From: an uncultured Parasphingopyxis sp.
GTDB lineage: Bacteria > Pseudomonadota > Alphaproteobacteria > Sphingomonadales > Sphingomonadaceae
Assembly: GCF_937129435.1 (NCBI RefSeq)
Contig: NZ_CAKZNF010000077.1
Coordinates: 1-37,083, forward strand
Direction of reading: 5' to 3'
DNA length: 37,083 bases
Positions within the stretch are counted from its first letter, which is position 1, and every line of letters starts with the position of its first letter. A model generated the notes under the pieces. The model searched no databases. It was not told the origin of the DNA and saw only the letters and a program-made list of their open reading frames with translations. Positions 19,601 to 28,442 of this stretch are shown in pieces. Position numbers and translations under genes: made by a program.

Positions 19601-21100
19601 ATGGCGGCAAAATTTTTCGACGAGATCTGGGGATATAGCCGGGGGCGCAAGCCGCGACCCGGCTTCGAAGAAATCGCGCACTGGATCCGGAGCACGCCAA
19701 AGAAAGAGATGCGGCGGCGGCAGGATTCGGCGGAAGCCGCGTTCCGGCAACTCGGCATCACCTTCAACGTCTATGGCGAGGACGAAGAGGCCGAACGGAT
19801 CATCCCGTTCGATATCGTCCCGCGCGTGTTCGCAGCGGACGAATGGGCCAGGCTCAGCGAAGGGCTGGAGCAGCGGGTCAACGCGCTGAACGCGTTTCTC
19901 GTCGACGTCTATAATGACCGCAAGATCCTGGCCGATGGCGTCGTGCCGAGCGATCTCGTGCTCGGCAATCCCGGCTTCACGCCGGCCGTCAACGGCATCC
20001 GGCCGCCGCATGGCGTGTTCGCGCATATTGCGGGGATCGACATGGTGCGGACGGGGCCCGACGAATTCTATGTGCTCGAGGACAATGCCCGGACCCCGTC
20101 GGGCGTGTCCTATATGCTCGAGAATCGCGAGGCGATGCTGCGGCTTTGCCCCGAACTGTTCGAAATGTTCGAAGTCGAACCGGTCGACCGCTATACCGAC
20201 GCGCTACGCGAAATGATGCAGTCGGTGGCCCCCGAAAGCGCGCCCAAGGACCCGGTCTGCGTCATCCTGACACCGGGCCATTTCAACAGCGCCTTTTACG
20301 AACACAGCTTTCTCGCCGACAATCTCGGCATCGAACTGGTCGAGGCGGCGGACCTCATCGTCGACGACGACATCGTCTGGATGCGCACGATCGGGGGCCG
20401 CAAGCGGGTCGATGTCATCTATCGCCGCATCGATGACGATTTTCTCGACCCCCTCGTTTTCCGTCCCGATTCGATGCTCGGTGTGCCGGGGCTGATGGCG
20501 GCCTATTTCGCCGGCAATGTCACGATCATCAACGCCCCGGGCGGCGGCATCGCCGACGACAAGGCGATCTACAGCTACATGCCGGAAATCGTGAAATATT
20601 ATACCGGCGAAGAGGCGAAGTTGCCCAATGTCGAGACCTGGCGCTGCCGCGAACCCGATGCTTTGAAATATGTGCTCGAAAACATGGCCGATCTCGTCGT
20701 CAAGAAGGTCGACGGGTCGGGCGGATACGGCATGCTCGTCGGGCCGTCGGCGACCAGCGAAGAGGTCGATGAGTTCAAGAAAGCGGTAAAGGCGAATCCC
20801 AACGGCTATATCGCCCAGCCGACGCTGGCCCTGTCGACCGTGCCCACGCTCGGCGAAAAGGGCGTCAAAGGCCGTCATGTCGATTTCCGTCCCTTCGTGC
20901 TGAGCGGTGCGAACGGCGTGGAGACGGTCAAGGGCGGCCTCACGCGGGTCGCGCTGCGCGAAGGCTCACTCGTCGTCAATTCGAGCCAGGGCGGCGGCAC
21001 GAAGGACAGCCTGGTCCTCCGCCCACCCCGCGACCAGAAACAATCGCAGAGCCAGGACGGCCGGTCTCAATCGCAGTCGCAAGCGAAGGGCGGCTCATGA
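19601..21100 (+). CDS. circularly permuted type 2 ATP-grasp protein
   Basis: This 499-residue protein of the DUF404/DUF407 type is a predicted ATP-dependent carboxylate-amine ligase. Recognisable blocks are RIIPFDIVPRVF, GIRPPHGVFAHIAGIDM, YVLEDNARTPSGVSYMLENR, KKVDGSGGYGMLVG and RHVDFRPFVLSG. The last 30 or so residues are Gln/Ser-rich (repeated QSQ units) and look disordered. It is the first gene of a four-gene array and overlaps the alpha-E gene by ATGA. In known genomes this pair is taken to make or attach a small peptide, but product and target are unknown. No clear ribosome site precedes ATG 19601. Confidence 0.88.
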   Translation: MAAKFFDEIWGYSRGRKPRPGFEEIAHWIRSTPKKEMRRRQDSAEAAFRQLGITFNVYGEDEEAERIIPFDIVPRVFAADEWARLSEGLEQRVNALNAFLVDVYNDRKILADGVVPSDLVLGNPGFTPAVNGIRPPHGVFAHIAGIDMVRTGPDEFYVLEDNARTPSGVSYMLENREAMLRLCPELFEMFEVEPVDRYTDALREMMQSVAPESAPKDPVCVILTPGHFNSAFYEHSFLADNLGIELVEAADLIVDDDIVWMRTIGGRKRVDVIYRRIDDDFLDPLVFRPDSMLGVPGLMAAYFAGNVTIINAPGGGIADDKAIYSYMPEIVKYYTGEEAKLPNVETWRCREPDALKYVLENMADLVVKKVDGSGGYGMLVGPSATSEEVDEFKKAVKANPNGYIAQPTLALSTVPTLGEKGVKGRHVDFRPFVLSGANGVETVKGGLTRVALREGSLVVNSSQGGGTKDSLVLRPPRDQKQSQSQDGRSQSQSQAKGGS

Positions 21101-22035
21101 TGCTCGCCCGCACCGCCTCCTATCTCTACTGGATCGGCCGCTATATGGAGCGCGCCGAATTCACCGCGCGGCTTGTCGAGGCGACCGTTCGGCTCGATGC
21201 GCTATCGGCCCGTCCGGCCGGCGAAGGCGCATGGGCGAGCGCGCTCTCCGTCGCCTCGGCCAAGGAAGATTATGAGGCCACCGGGGAGTCGATCACGCCG
21301 AGCAATGTCGCCAATTATCTGACCCTGTCCGAAAGCAATTCCAATTCGATCCGTAATTGCCTCTACAATGCCCGCATGAATGCGCGCGCGGTGAGAACGG
21401 CGCTGACCCGTGAGGGCTGGGAATCGATCAACCGTGCCTGGCTTGCTCTTCGCGACCGTTCGGCCACAGGCGGCGCACAGTCGACGATCAACCTCGTCGA
21501 CGAACTGAAGGCGGAAATCCGCGGATTCGAAGGCGCCATGCACCGGATGCTGCGACAGGACAAACACTGGATGCTCCGCCTCGGCGCCGCAATCGAACGG
21601 GCCGACAACACGGCGCGGCTGATCGACGTCAAATATCACCTGATCCTGCCCGAAGGCGAAGAAATCGGCGGCGTGATCGACCGCGACCAATGGGGAACGA
21701 TATTGCAGACCGTTTCGGCCAACACGGCCTTTCGTTGGCTCTATCGCGATGGGCTGTCGCCGGGCCGCGTCGTCGAAATGCTGACATTGCGGCGGGAACT
21801 TCCGCGCTCGCTCGCCTGTTGCGTCGAAGAGGTGACCGAAATTCTCGACGAGATCGGACAGGAAACCGGCTTCCAGGGCGAGGCCGACCGGATGGCGCGC
21901 CTGCGGCACAAGCGGCTGACCGGAACGAAAGTCGGCGATATCATTCGCGGTGGCCTGCATGAATTCCTGCAGGCGTTCATTACCGAAAACAGGCTGCTCA
22001 GTCAGGCTATTTCCCGTCAATTCCGGTTCGACTGA
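21097..22035 (+). CDS. alpha-E domain protein (DUF403)
   Basis: This is a 312-residue, mostly helical protein of the alpha-E family. It starts MLARTASYLYWIGRYMERAEFTARL, spans many conserved Trp/Arg positions (LRQDKHWMLRLGAAIERADNTARL) and ends FLQAFITENRLLSQAISRQF. Alpha-E proteins almost always accompany circularly permuted ATP-grasp and transglutaminase-like proteins and are presumed partners of them; no biochemical activity is proven. It is translationally coupled to both neighbours (ATGA upstream, TGATG downstream). Confidence 0.9.
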   Translation: MMLARTASYLYWIGRYMERAEFTARLVEATVRLDALSARPAGEGAWASALSVASAKEDYEATGESITPSNVANYLTLSESNSNSIRNCLYNARMNARAVRTALTREGWESINRAWLALRDRSATGGAQSTINLVDELKAEIRGFEGAMHRMLRQDKHWMLRLGAAIERADNTARLIDVKYHLILPEGEEIGGVIDRDQWGTILQTVSANTAFRWLYRDGLSPGRVVEMLTLRRELPRSLACCVEEVTEILDEIGQETGFQGEADRMARLRHKRLTGTKVGDIIRGGLHEFLQAFITENRLLSQAISRQFRFD

Positions 22036-22859
22036 TGCGCCTCGATATCGAACATGTAACGCATTATGCGTTTACTGAGCCGCAGCGCCGGTTGGTCCAG
22101 CTGCTCCGCGCCACGCCCAGTTCCTTCGCCGCACAGCACGTCGTCGACTGGCATATTGATGTCGATTGCGACGCGCGCATCCGCCCGGGCCGCGACGGCT
22201 ATGGCAACCATTATACGATGCTTTACGTCGACGGGCCCGTGGAGGCGATCGAACTGACGGTTTCGGGCGAAGTTCTGACCGACAATCGCCACGGCATGAT
22301 CGAGGACGCCAACGAACCGTTGCCGCCGCCCGTTTTCCTGCGCTCGACTGGCCTTTCGCAAGCCGATGATGCGATCCGCTCCTTTGCCCGGGATGTCGAG
22401 AACGCCGAGAGCGATCCGCTGAAGCGTATGCACCTGTTGATGGAACGGCTGCTCAACGAAATCCGGTTCGAACCCACGCTCGACGCGGTCGAGCGCGACG
22501 CGGCGACCGCTTTTGCGGCAAATCGAGGGGTCTGCCAGGATCACGCACATATTTTCTGCGCGGCGGCACGCGCGATCGGAACGCCTGCGCGCTACATCTC
22601 CGGCCATCTGTTCCGCCGCGACGGTGCCACCGAACAGGAAGCCAGTCATGCCTGGGCCGAAGCCTGGCTCGAAGACCTGGGATGGGTCGGTTTCGATCCG
22701 GCCAACGGTATTTCGCCCGATGACGCCTATGTGCGGATTGCCTGCGGGCTCGACTATCGTGAGGCCGCTCCGGTTGCGGGGCGGCGACTGGGTGGAGGCG
22801 ATGAAAGGATGCGGGTCGATGTGCGCGTGACCGAAGCACATATGCAGCACCAGCAATGA
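22035..22859 (+). CDS. transglutaminase-like cysteine peptidase family protein
   Basis: This 274-residue protein has an N-terminal beta domain and a C-terminal transglutaminase core. The catalytic triad is visible: C167 (NRGVCQDHAH), H205 (ASHAWAEAWL) and D221 (VGFDPANG). Family members in this context may hydrolyse or transfer peptide amides. The start codon overlaps the alpha-E stop by one base. No signal peptide is seen, so it likely acts in the cytosol together with the ATP-grasp and alpha-E proteins. Confidence 0.9.
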   Translation: MRLDIEHVTHYAFTEPQRRLVQLLRATPSSFAAQHVVDWHIDVDCDARIRPGRDGYGNHYTMLYVDGPVEAIELTVSGEVLTDNRHGMIEDANEPLPPPVFLRSTGLSQADDAIRSFARDVENAESDPLKRMHLLMERLLNEIRFEPTLDAVERDAATAFAANRGVCQDHAHIFCAAARAIGTPARYISGHLFRRDGATEQEASHAWAEAWLEDLGWVGFDPANGISPDDAYVRIACGLDYREAAPVAGRRLGGGDERMRVDVRVTEAHMQHQQ

Positions 22860-22973
22860 CCGCAAAAATTTGCCGCAGAGCAACATGACTCACATGCGCC
22901 ACAAGAATCCACTTCCTGCCGGGGCGGAACGCGATTAATCCCGAACCCGATTGCAACGAACGCGTGACGCTGA

Positions 22974-23747
22974 ATGACCTATTGCCTCGGAATGCTGCTC
23001 AAGGACGGACTGGTGATGATCGCCGATACCCGCACCAATGCGGGCGTCGACAATATCTCCTCTTACCGCAAGCTCCACATCCTGGAGCAGAGCAGCGAAC
23101 GTACAATCGTCGCCTGCACCGCCGGAAACCTGTCCGTCACCCAGGCCGCCTTCGCCATGCTGCGCGAAGGGCTGGAAGAGGATGAGGACAGCGACGGCCC
23201 GCGCTTCGTTTCCGACATGCCGAACATGCACCGCGTCGCCGGGCTCGTCGGCGAAGCGCTGCAGCTGGCCCGGGAGGAGATCGTCGAGGGTGCCGGCGAA
23301 GACACGCAATACAGCTTCACCGCGTCGATGCTGCTCGGCGGCCGCATCGCCGACCGGCCGCTCCGGCTCTTCCATATCTACAAGGAAGGCAATTTCATTT
23401 CCTGCCAGCCCGACCGGCCCTTCATGCAGATCGGCGAGACCAAGTACGGCAAGCCGATCCTTGATCGCGCGCTGCAATATGACACGCCGCTCGACGATGC
23501 GGTGAAGACGGGGCTGGTGTCGTTCGATTCAACGATGCGTTCGAACCTCAGCGTCGGCCGGCCGCTCGACGTGATGGTCATGCCGACCGATCCCGATGCG
23601 CCGGTCATCACCCGCCGGATCGACGAGACCGACGAATATTTCAACATGCTGTCGTCGAAATGGGCGACCGCGCTGGCGGAGGCACGCGCCGCGATTCCGA
23701 TGCCGCCCTTTATGAGCGAGCGCGAAACGGTCGAAGCGGAAAGCTAA
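22974..23747 (+). CDS. Anbu, proteasome-like peptidase (ancestral beta subunit)
   Basis: This is a 257-residue Ntn-hydrolase of the bacterial proteasome-like Anbu family. It begins MTYCLGM, so removal of Met would expose a Thr nucleophile. [20 protein letters not shown] and [12 protein letters not shown] are proteasome-fold blocks, and [14 protein letters not shown] is a further family block. Anbu forms open helical rings in studied species and shows little or no proven peptidase activity. It lies 114 bases after the transglutaminase gene, completing the known ATP-grasp/alpha-E/transglutaminase/Anbu association. Its stop overlaps that of bpt on the other strand by 3 bases. Confidence 0.92.
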   Translation: MTYCLGMLLKDGLVMIADTRTNAGVDNISSYRKLHILEQSSERTIVACTAGNLSVTQAAFAMLREGLEEDEDSDGPRFVSDMPNMHRVAGLVGEALQLAREEIVEGAGEDTQYSFTASMLLGGRIADRPLRLFHIYKEGNFISCQPDRPFMQIGETKYGKPILDRALQYDTPLDDAVKTGLVSFDSTMRSNLSVGRPLDVMVMPTDPDAPVITRRIDETDEYFNMLSSKWATALAEARAAIPMPPFMSERETVEAES

Positions 23748-24541
23748 ATCTTGGAGAGCGAGGCGAGCCGGTTGCCCGATTCGGCGACGCGGGCGACATC
23801 GGCGTCTGCCAGATCGAATTCGACCCAGCCCTTGGGCGTGAGCTTTTCGAGCGGCTTGTACCGGACCTTGTACTGCATCCGCGCCGCGCCCTTCACCCAA
23901 TAGCCGAGATAGACATAGGGCAGCCCGGCCTTGGCCGCGCGGACAATGTGATCGAGGATGATATAGTTGCCGAGACCCTTGCGCTCCGCATGGTTGGCAT
24001 CGAAAAAGCTGTAGATCATCGAAAGGCCGTCCGACTGGCGATCGGTCAGGCAGGCGCCGATCAGGCGTCCCGCGCTGCCATCCTCGTTCGGCTCGCGATA
24101 TTCGACGATATAGCTTTCGACCGGGGTCTGTTCGACCATGTCGGAGAAATCGAGCTCGTCCATGTCGTTCATCCCGCCGCCCGGATGGCGCGAGGCAAGA
24201 TATTTGCGCAGCAGGGAGAATTGCTCCTCGGTCGTCCAGGGCTCGCACGCGTTGACGATCAGGTCGTCATTCTTCCGCAGCACCTTGCGTTGCGTTGCGT
24301 TCGGCCTGAACTGGTCGGCGACGACGCGGACCGAAATGCACGCCTGGCAATCGACGCAGCTCGGCCGATAGGCGACCGACTGGCTCCGCCGAAATCCGAT
24401 CCGGCCGAGCGCTTCGGCCAGCTCGCCCGCATGCGGCCCGCGAAGTTCGGTGAAGACCTTTCGTTCGGTTTTTCCGGGCAGATAGGGACACGGACTCGGC
24501 GCGGTTACGAAGAATCGTGGAAAACGAAATGGTGCGCTCAC
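23744..24541 (-). CDS. bpt: aspartate/glutamate leucyltransferase Bpt (arginyltransferase family)
   Basis: Bpt transfers leucine from Leu-tRNA to proteins with N-terminal Asp or Glu, marking them for ClpS/ClpAP under the N-end rule. It has 265 residues. The N-terminal ATE domain has CPYLPG (18-23) and the Cys cluster C62, C65, C68 ([10 protein letters not shown]). The C-terminal domain contains [24 protein letters not shown] and [20 protein letters not shown]. The start is GTG 24541. It converges on the Anbu peptidase gene. Confidence 0.92.
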   Translation of the reverse strand: MSAPFRFPRFFVTAPSPCPYLPGKTERKVFTELRGPHAGELAEALGRIGFRRSQSVAYRPSCVDCQACISVRVVADQFRPNATQRKVLRKNDDLIVNACEPWTTEEQFSLLRKYLASRHPGGGMNDMDELDFSDMVEQTPVESYIVEYREPNEDGSAGRLIGACLTDRQSDGLSMIYSFFDANHAERKGLGNYIILDHIVRAAKAGLPYVYLGYWVKGAARMQYKVRYKPLEKLTPKGWVEFDLADADVARVAESGNRLASLSKI

Positions 24542-24759
24542 CGTCCGGCCCGCCCTTGCTGCTGCATCACTGAGTTGACGGTTTTATGACCGAGGCCCGA
24601 ATTCATGGAAAGGGCGTTTACCCTAAAAAAAGGGTTAAATCGTGGCCAATCGGGTAATTGCCTGTGAAGATTAACCATCCCGGTTGAGGGCGACCGGAAG
24701 ACGGGACCGAAAGCTGTCCCGGATCGGGCCAGAAGGCGAATTGCGCGACCGGCGAACGC
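24542..24759. other. intergenic region, no gene seen
   Basis: These 218 bases upstream of bpt and downstream of the SDR gene are more AT-rich than the surroundings. They hold a small inverted repeat (ccct, A6, aggg at 24621-24634) and a looser GGTTAA/TTAACC pair (24633-24638, 24671-24676). TTAACC resembles half of a CtrA box, but no proper TTAA-N7-TTAA spacing is present. The bpt promoter is presumably here. Confidence 0.5.
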
Positions 24760-25833
24760 TCACGCCGCTTTCGAATCGCGCCGAAGATAACCTGCCCGAA
24801 TCGCAAAATCGATCTGCCGCTTCATCATATCGCGATCGGCAGCAGGCCCCCCGCTACCGATGAGATTCCTAACATTATGGTTTTGAAACAACGGGTTACG
24901 ACAGAAATAGCTTTGGTAGAGCACGGCAATACGCTGGTGCAGCCGCGCTTCGAACGGCGACAAGCTGGAAGGATCGAAGTCTTCCGGGGCGATCAATTCG
25001 GGCTGCGAAAACCGGTCGTAACTGCCGATCAGATCGAAGAAGTCGGGCACCGGCATGGGGGCCGACGAGGTCAGGTGGAAGCTATGGCCCACCGCCTCTT
25101 CCATGCGTTCCGCAATCGTAACGATTCCGTTGACGACATGGTCGATCGGCACGAAATCGATGCTTGCTTCGGCCTTGGCGGGAATGGTCGCGAGCCGGCC
25201 TTCCGCCAGCAATCTGAACGCAGCGTAGATGGCGTCGAACGCGGCAATCGCTCCATCCGCTTCGCGGCCGACGATCACGCTCGGCCGGGCGATCGCCGCG
25301 GGCAGGCCCTTGCTCATGGCCATACGGACGAGCAGTTCGGCCTCGAACTTGCTCTGTTCATAGGGGTTAGCAAAGCTTGTCGGCGGGCTGCTTTCGTCCT
25401 CGGCGATCGGTCCGTCGCGTTCGCCGCAGACATAGGCCGTGCTGACCTGGAGGAAGCCTGCTCCGGCCCGTTTGGCCAGATCGAGCATCTCCTGCGTTCC
25501 ACCCAGATTGATCGCCTCGTAGTTCTCGGGGCTGTCGTCGAACGTCGTGATCGCGGCGCAATGGACGATCATGTCGACCTCGCCGGCAAGTGCTTCATAA
25601 CGATCCGGATCGAGCCCAAGCTTCGGGTGCGCGACATCGCCCGCAACAAGGGCGATTTCGCCGCCATCAGGCGCGGCGCTCTTCCATACGATCGTATCGG
25701 CACGTTCTCCGGCGCCATGACGGACGTCCCGGCTCTTGTGCACCAGGCCGAGAACGCCATGGCCGCGCGCGGTCAATGTCGCTGCGATTTCTCCGCCGAG
25801 CAATCCGGCGGCTCCGGTAACGAGAATGATCAT
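24760..25833 (-). CDS. extended SDR / fatty acyl reductase-like NAD(P)-binding protein
   Basis: This 357-residue protein has an N-terminal Rossmann fold (ILVTGAAGLLGGEIA), the active site STAYVCGE with NPYEQSK (the YxxxK pair), and a long C-terminal region with PIDHVVNGIVTIAE and the FHLTSS block. The pattern is that of the NAD-binding-4 (male sterility / thioester reductase) group, which reduces acyl thioesters to aldehydes or alcohols; a sugar epimerase role is less likely. The start is ATG 25833, since upstream codons lie inside the methyltransferase gene. Only one base separates it from that gene, so the two are surely co-transcribed. Confidence 0.78.
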   Translation of the reverse strand: MIILVTGAAGLLGGEIAATLTARGHGVLGLVHKSRDVRHGAGERADTIVWKSAAPDGGEIALVAGDVAHPKLGLDPDRYEALAGEVDMIVHCAAITTFDDSPENYEAINLGGTQEMLDLAKRAGAGFLQVSTAYVCGERDGPIAEDESSPPTSFANPYEQSKFEAELLVRMAMSKGLPAAIARPSVIVGREADGAIAAFDAIYAAFRLLAEGRLATIPAKAEASIDFVPIDHVVNGIVTIAERMEEAVGHSFHLTSSAPMPVPDFFDLIGSYDRFSQPELIAPEDFDPSSLSPFEARLHQRIAVLYQSYFCRNPLFQNHNVRNLIGSGGPAADRDMMKRQIDFAIRAGYLRRDSKAA

Positions 25834-25834
25834 A

Positions 25835-26878
25835 TCAACAGCAACCGGAGATCGCGTCGTCACGCTTTTCGTTCGAGAAGGGCATGATCTCGCCGCAACC
25901 TGGGAAAATGCCGTAATGCGTCGAGAAATCGCCGAAAAATTCGAAATGCGGTTCCAGCCGCGTCTCGGCCAGCATCCGCCATGTGTTGCCACACACCGCG
26001 AACATCCGCCCGCGCTCGATCAGGTGGTGACCGTCGAGCAGAAAGGCGCGCTCATGCCCCGGGATCGTTCCCCTGTAGCGGACGGCCTGGCCGTAATCCT
26101 CACAGCGCGGCTCGAGCGCGTCGTGCTTGAACAACCGGAAGGTCGCCGAATGGAAACCGATGCCGTCGACTTTTGCGGCGACGGCCGGATCGCCGATGCC
26201 GAGAGGCCGGTCGCTGACGAGCCGCGGATCGAGAAAACCCGCCCGCTTCGCCAGCATGTCGAAATCGCCCCAATAGAGCGCGCCCGACAGGCATTCGCCA
26301 TGTAATACCGGATCGTCCTTCAACGCATCGGGAACGCGGCGTTCGGAATAGACGTCGGAGAAATGAAATTCGCCGCCGTCTTGCAACAGGCGGAACGCGT
26401 CAGCGAAAACCTTGGCCTTGTCGGCGACGAGATTGATCACACAGTTCGAGACGATGATATCGAAGCTGCCGGGCTCCAGATCGAGTGCGTCGAGCTTCTC
26501 GATATCGCCTTCGACAAATTCGACATTGGCATAGCCGAACCGATCGGCGTGCCAGTCCTTGAGGAAGTTCGCGACGGCAAGCTGTTCGGGCGTCGCGTCG
26601 ACCCCGACGACCCTCCCTTCGCTGCCGACAAGCTGGGCCAACACATAGGCGTCCTGCCCCGATCCGCTGCCCAGATCGAGGACGCGCTTGCCCTCGATCG
26701 CCTCGGGCGCGATCAACCCGCAGCCATAATAGCGCGCGCGCACGTCGGGGTGGACGTTCGCCAGCGCCTCTCGAATTTCCTGCGACGGCGCCTCGGCCGT
26801 GCAGCAGGCGTCGGTCTTGAGATCGGACGATCCCCGCAGCACTTCGCCGTAATAATTACGGCTGTTTTCGATGTTCAT
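25835..26878 (-). CDS. arsM: ArsM-type arsenite S-adenosylmethionine methyltransferase
   Basis: This 347-residue protein has SAM motif I VLDLGSGSGQD (66-76). Cysteines stand where ArsM enzymes bind As(III): C53 (YYGCG), C146 (SNCVINL) and C196 (GECLSGAL). An upstream C25-C26 pair (TDACCT) and a terminal Cys-Cys are also present. The C-terminal domain (CEDYGQAVRYRGTIPG, CGNTWRML, HYGIFPGCGE) matches my memory of cyanobacterial and proteobacterial ArsM. ArsM methylates arsenite stepwise to mono- and dimethyl species. It leads the arsM-SDR operon and is divergent from the flavoprotein gene. No ArsR, ArsB or ArsC is in the window. The methyltransferase fold is certain; arsenic as substrate is strongly suggested. 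Confidence 0.8.
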   Translation of the reverse strand: MNIENSRNYYGEVLRGSSDLKTDACCTAEAPSQEIREALANVHPDVRARYYGCGLIAPEAIEGKRVLDLGSGSGQDAYVLAQLVGSEGRVVGVDATPEQLAVANFLKDWHADRFGYANVEFVEGDIEKLDALDLEPGSFDIIVSNCVINLVADKAKVFADAFRLLQDGGEFHFSDVYSERRVPDALKDDPVLHGECLSGALYWGDFDMLAKRAGFLDPRLVSDRPLGIGDPAVAAKVDGIGFHSATFRLFKHDALEPRCEDYGQAVRYRGTIPGHERAFLLDGHHLIERGRMFAVCGNTWRMLAETRLEPHFEFFGDFSTHYGIFPGCGEIMPFSNEKRDDAISGCC

Positions 26879-27002
26879 GCAGCCCCCGAGAAATGTCTTT
26901 CGCGCGTCATTTTATGATTCGCTGCAACCCGGAGCGTTGGTTACACGAATATTGGAGAAACGTCATAGGGTCGGGTGGGAGATTCGACCGAAATGGGACA
27001 GA

Positions 27003-28421
27003 ATGATGCCTCGAACGCATGACCTGATCGTCATAGGTGCCGGCTCGGCGGGGCTGACCGCCGCCGGCGGGTGCGGCCAGTTCGGCCTGAAGGTCGCGCT
27101 CATCGAAAAAGGCCCCATGGGCGGCGACTGCCTCAACACCGGCTGCGTCCCGTCCAAAGCGCTGATCACGGCGGCCCGGCGCGCGCAGGAGATGCGCGAA
27201 AACGCCAGATACGGGATTGCCGACGTCGAGCCGCAAATCGATTTCGGCGCGGTCCATGCCCATGTTCAGGGCGCCATCGAACGGATCGCGGTCGACGACA
27301 GCCAGGAGCGGTTCGAGGAGGAATTCGGCGTCGAAGTCATTCGCGGCGAGGCGACGTTGCTGGACGGATCGACGGTAGAGGTGAACGGGCGCACGCTCTC
27401 CGCGCCGCGCATCTGCCTCGCCATCGGATCGAAGCCCCGCATCCCCGATATCGACGGGCTCGATGCCGTGCCCTTCCTGACGAACGAAACGATTTTCGAG
27501 CTGACCGAACGGCCCGGCCATCTCGTTATCCTCGGCGGGGGACCGATCGGTATGGAAATGGCGCAGAGTTTCCGCCGTCTCGGCAGCCGGGTGACGGTCA
27601 TCGAGCGTGGACGGGCCATGAGCAAGGACGATCCGGAAGCGGCGAAGCTGGTGCTCGACCGGATGGGTGCCGAGGGCGTCGAAATCCACGAAGAGACAGG
27701 CGTGGAGCGTGTCGGTTCGAGCGGCGCCTCGCTATTCGTTGAACCGCAGGGTGGGGCACGCATTGCCTGCTCGCACATCCTCGTCGCCACGGGCCGGACC
27801 TGCGATTTCAGCGGTTTCGGCCTCGGAAATGCCGGTATCGAATGGGACGCGTCGGGCATCGCCGTCAACGCGAAGCGCCGCACGAGCAACAGGAAGATCT
27901 ATGCGATCGGCGATTGCCGGAAGGGACCGCGCTTCACCCATGTCTCCGGCTACGAGGGTTCGCTCGTCGTGCTGCAGGTCGCGCTGGGGCTGGGCGGCAA
28001 GGCCGATTACGCCGCCCTGCCCTGGGTCACCTATACCGATCCCGAACTCGCCCATGTCGGCATGACCGAGCATGCGGCGCGAGAGAAATTTGGCGACCGG
28101 GTGTCGGTCACGCGGCAGGACTTTTCGCACAACGACCGCGCGCGTGCCGAGAATGACTATACCGGTTTCCTCAAGGTGATCGGCAAGGGCCGGAAAATCC
28201 TAGGCGCAACGATCGTCGGTCCGCATGCCGGCGAACAGTTGCTGCCATGGGCACTGGCGATCGGCGGCAAGGCCAACGCCTTTGCCATCGGCGGCGCGAT
28301 CGTCGCCTATCCGACGCGCGCTGACATTTCGAAACAGGCGGGCTATGCGGTCTGGGAGCCGACCATCTTCGGCAAATGGCCGAAACGCTGGGCCCGTTTT
28401 CGCGCCCGATACCTCCTCTAA
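27003..28421 (+). CDS. MerA-like FAD pyridine nucleotide-disulfide oxidoreductase
   Basis: This 472-residue flavoprotein has an FAD motif (LIVIGAGSAGLTAA), the redox-active pair GDCLNTGCVPSK, an NAD(P)-binding motif (VILGGGPIGMEMAQ) and a second FAD block (IYAIGDC). The C-terminal dimer domain includes PWVTYTDPELAHVG. The His-Glu active-site pair of lipoamide dehydrogenase and glutathione reductase (HPTxxE) is replaced by AYPTRAD, so ordinary dithiol chemistry is unlikely. ATG 27003 and 27006 are both possible. It is divergent from arsM and followed by the radical SAM gene after 21 bases. Confidence 0.88.
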   Translation: MMPRTHDLIVIGAGSAGLTAAGGCGQFGLKVALIEKGPMGGDCLNTGCVPSKALITAARRAQEMRENARYGIADVEPQIDFGAVHAHVQGAIERIAVDDSQERFEEEFGVEVIRGEATLLDGSTVEVNGRTLSAPRICLAIGSKPRIPDIDGLDAVPFLTNETIFELTERPGHLVILGGGPIGMEMAQSFRRLGSRVTVIERGRAMSKDDPEAAKLVLDRMGAEGVEIHEETGVERVGSSGASLFVEPQGGARIACSHILVATGRTCDFSGFGLGNAGIEWDASGIAVNAKRRTSNRKIYAIGDCRKGPRFTHVSGYEGSLVVLQVALGLGGKADYAALPWVTYTDPELAHVGMTEHAAREKFGDRVSVTRQDFSHNDRARAENDYTGFLKVIGKGRKILGATIVGPHAGEQLLPWALAIGGKANAFAIGGAIVAYPTRADISKQAGYAVWEPTIFGKWPKRWARFRARYLL

Positions 28422-28430
28422 TCCGCCCCC

Positions 28431-28437
28431 AAGGGAG
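28431..28437 (+). promoter_or_regulatory. ribosome binding site of the radical SAM gene
   Basis: AAGGGAG is a strong Shine-Dalgarno. It stands five bases before ATC 28443, the first codon of the radical SAM homology, although no ATG, GTG or TTG is present there. Confidence 0.7.
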
Positions 28438-28442
28438 ACGCC

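Noticed and set aside
24618..24680. CtrA-type binding site in the bpt upstream region
   Set aside because: Single TTAACC and TTAA elements occur, but not at the N7 spacing of the known box.
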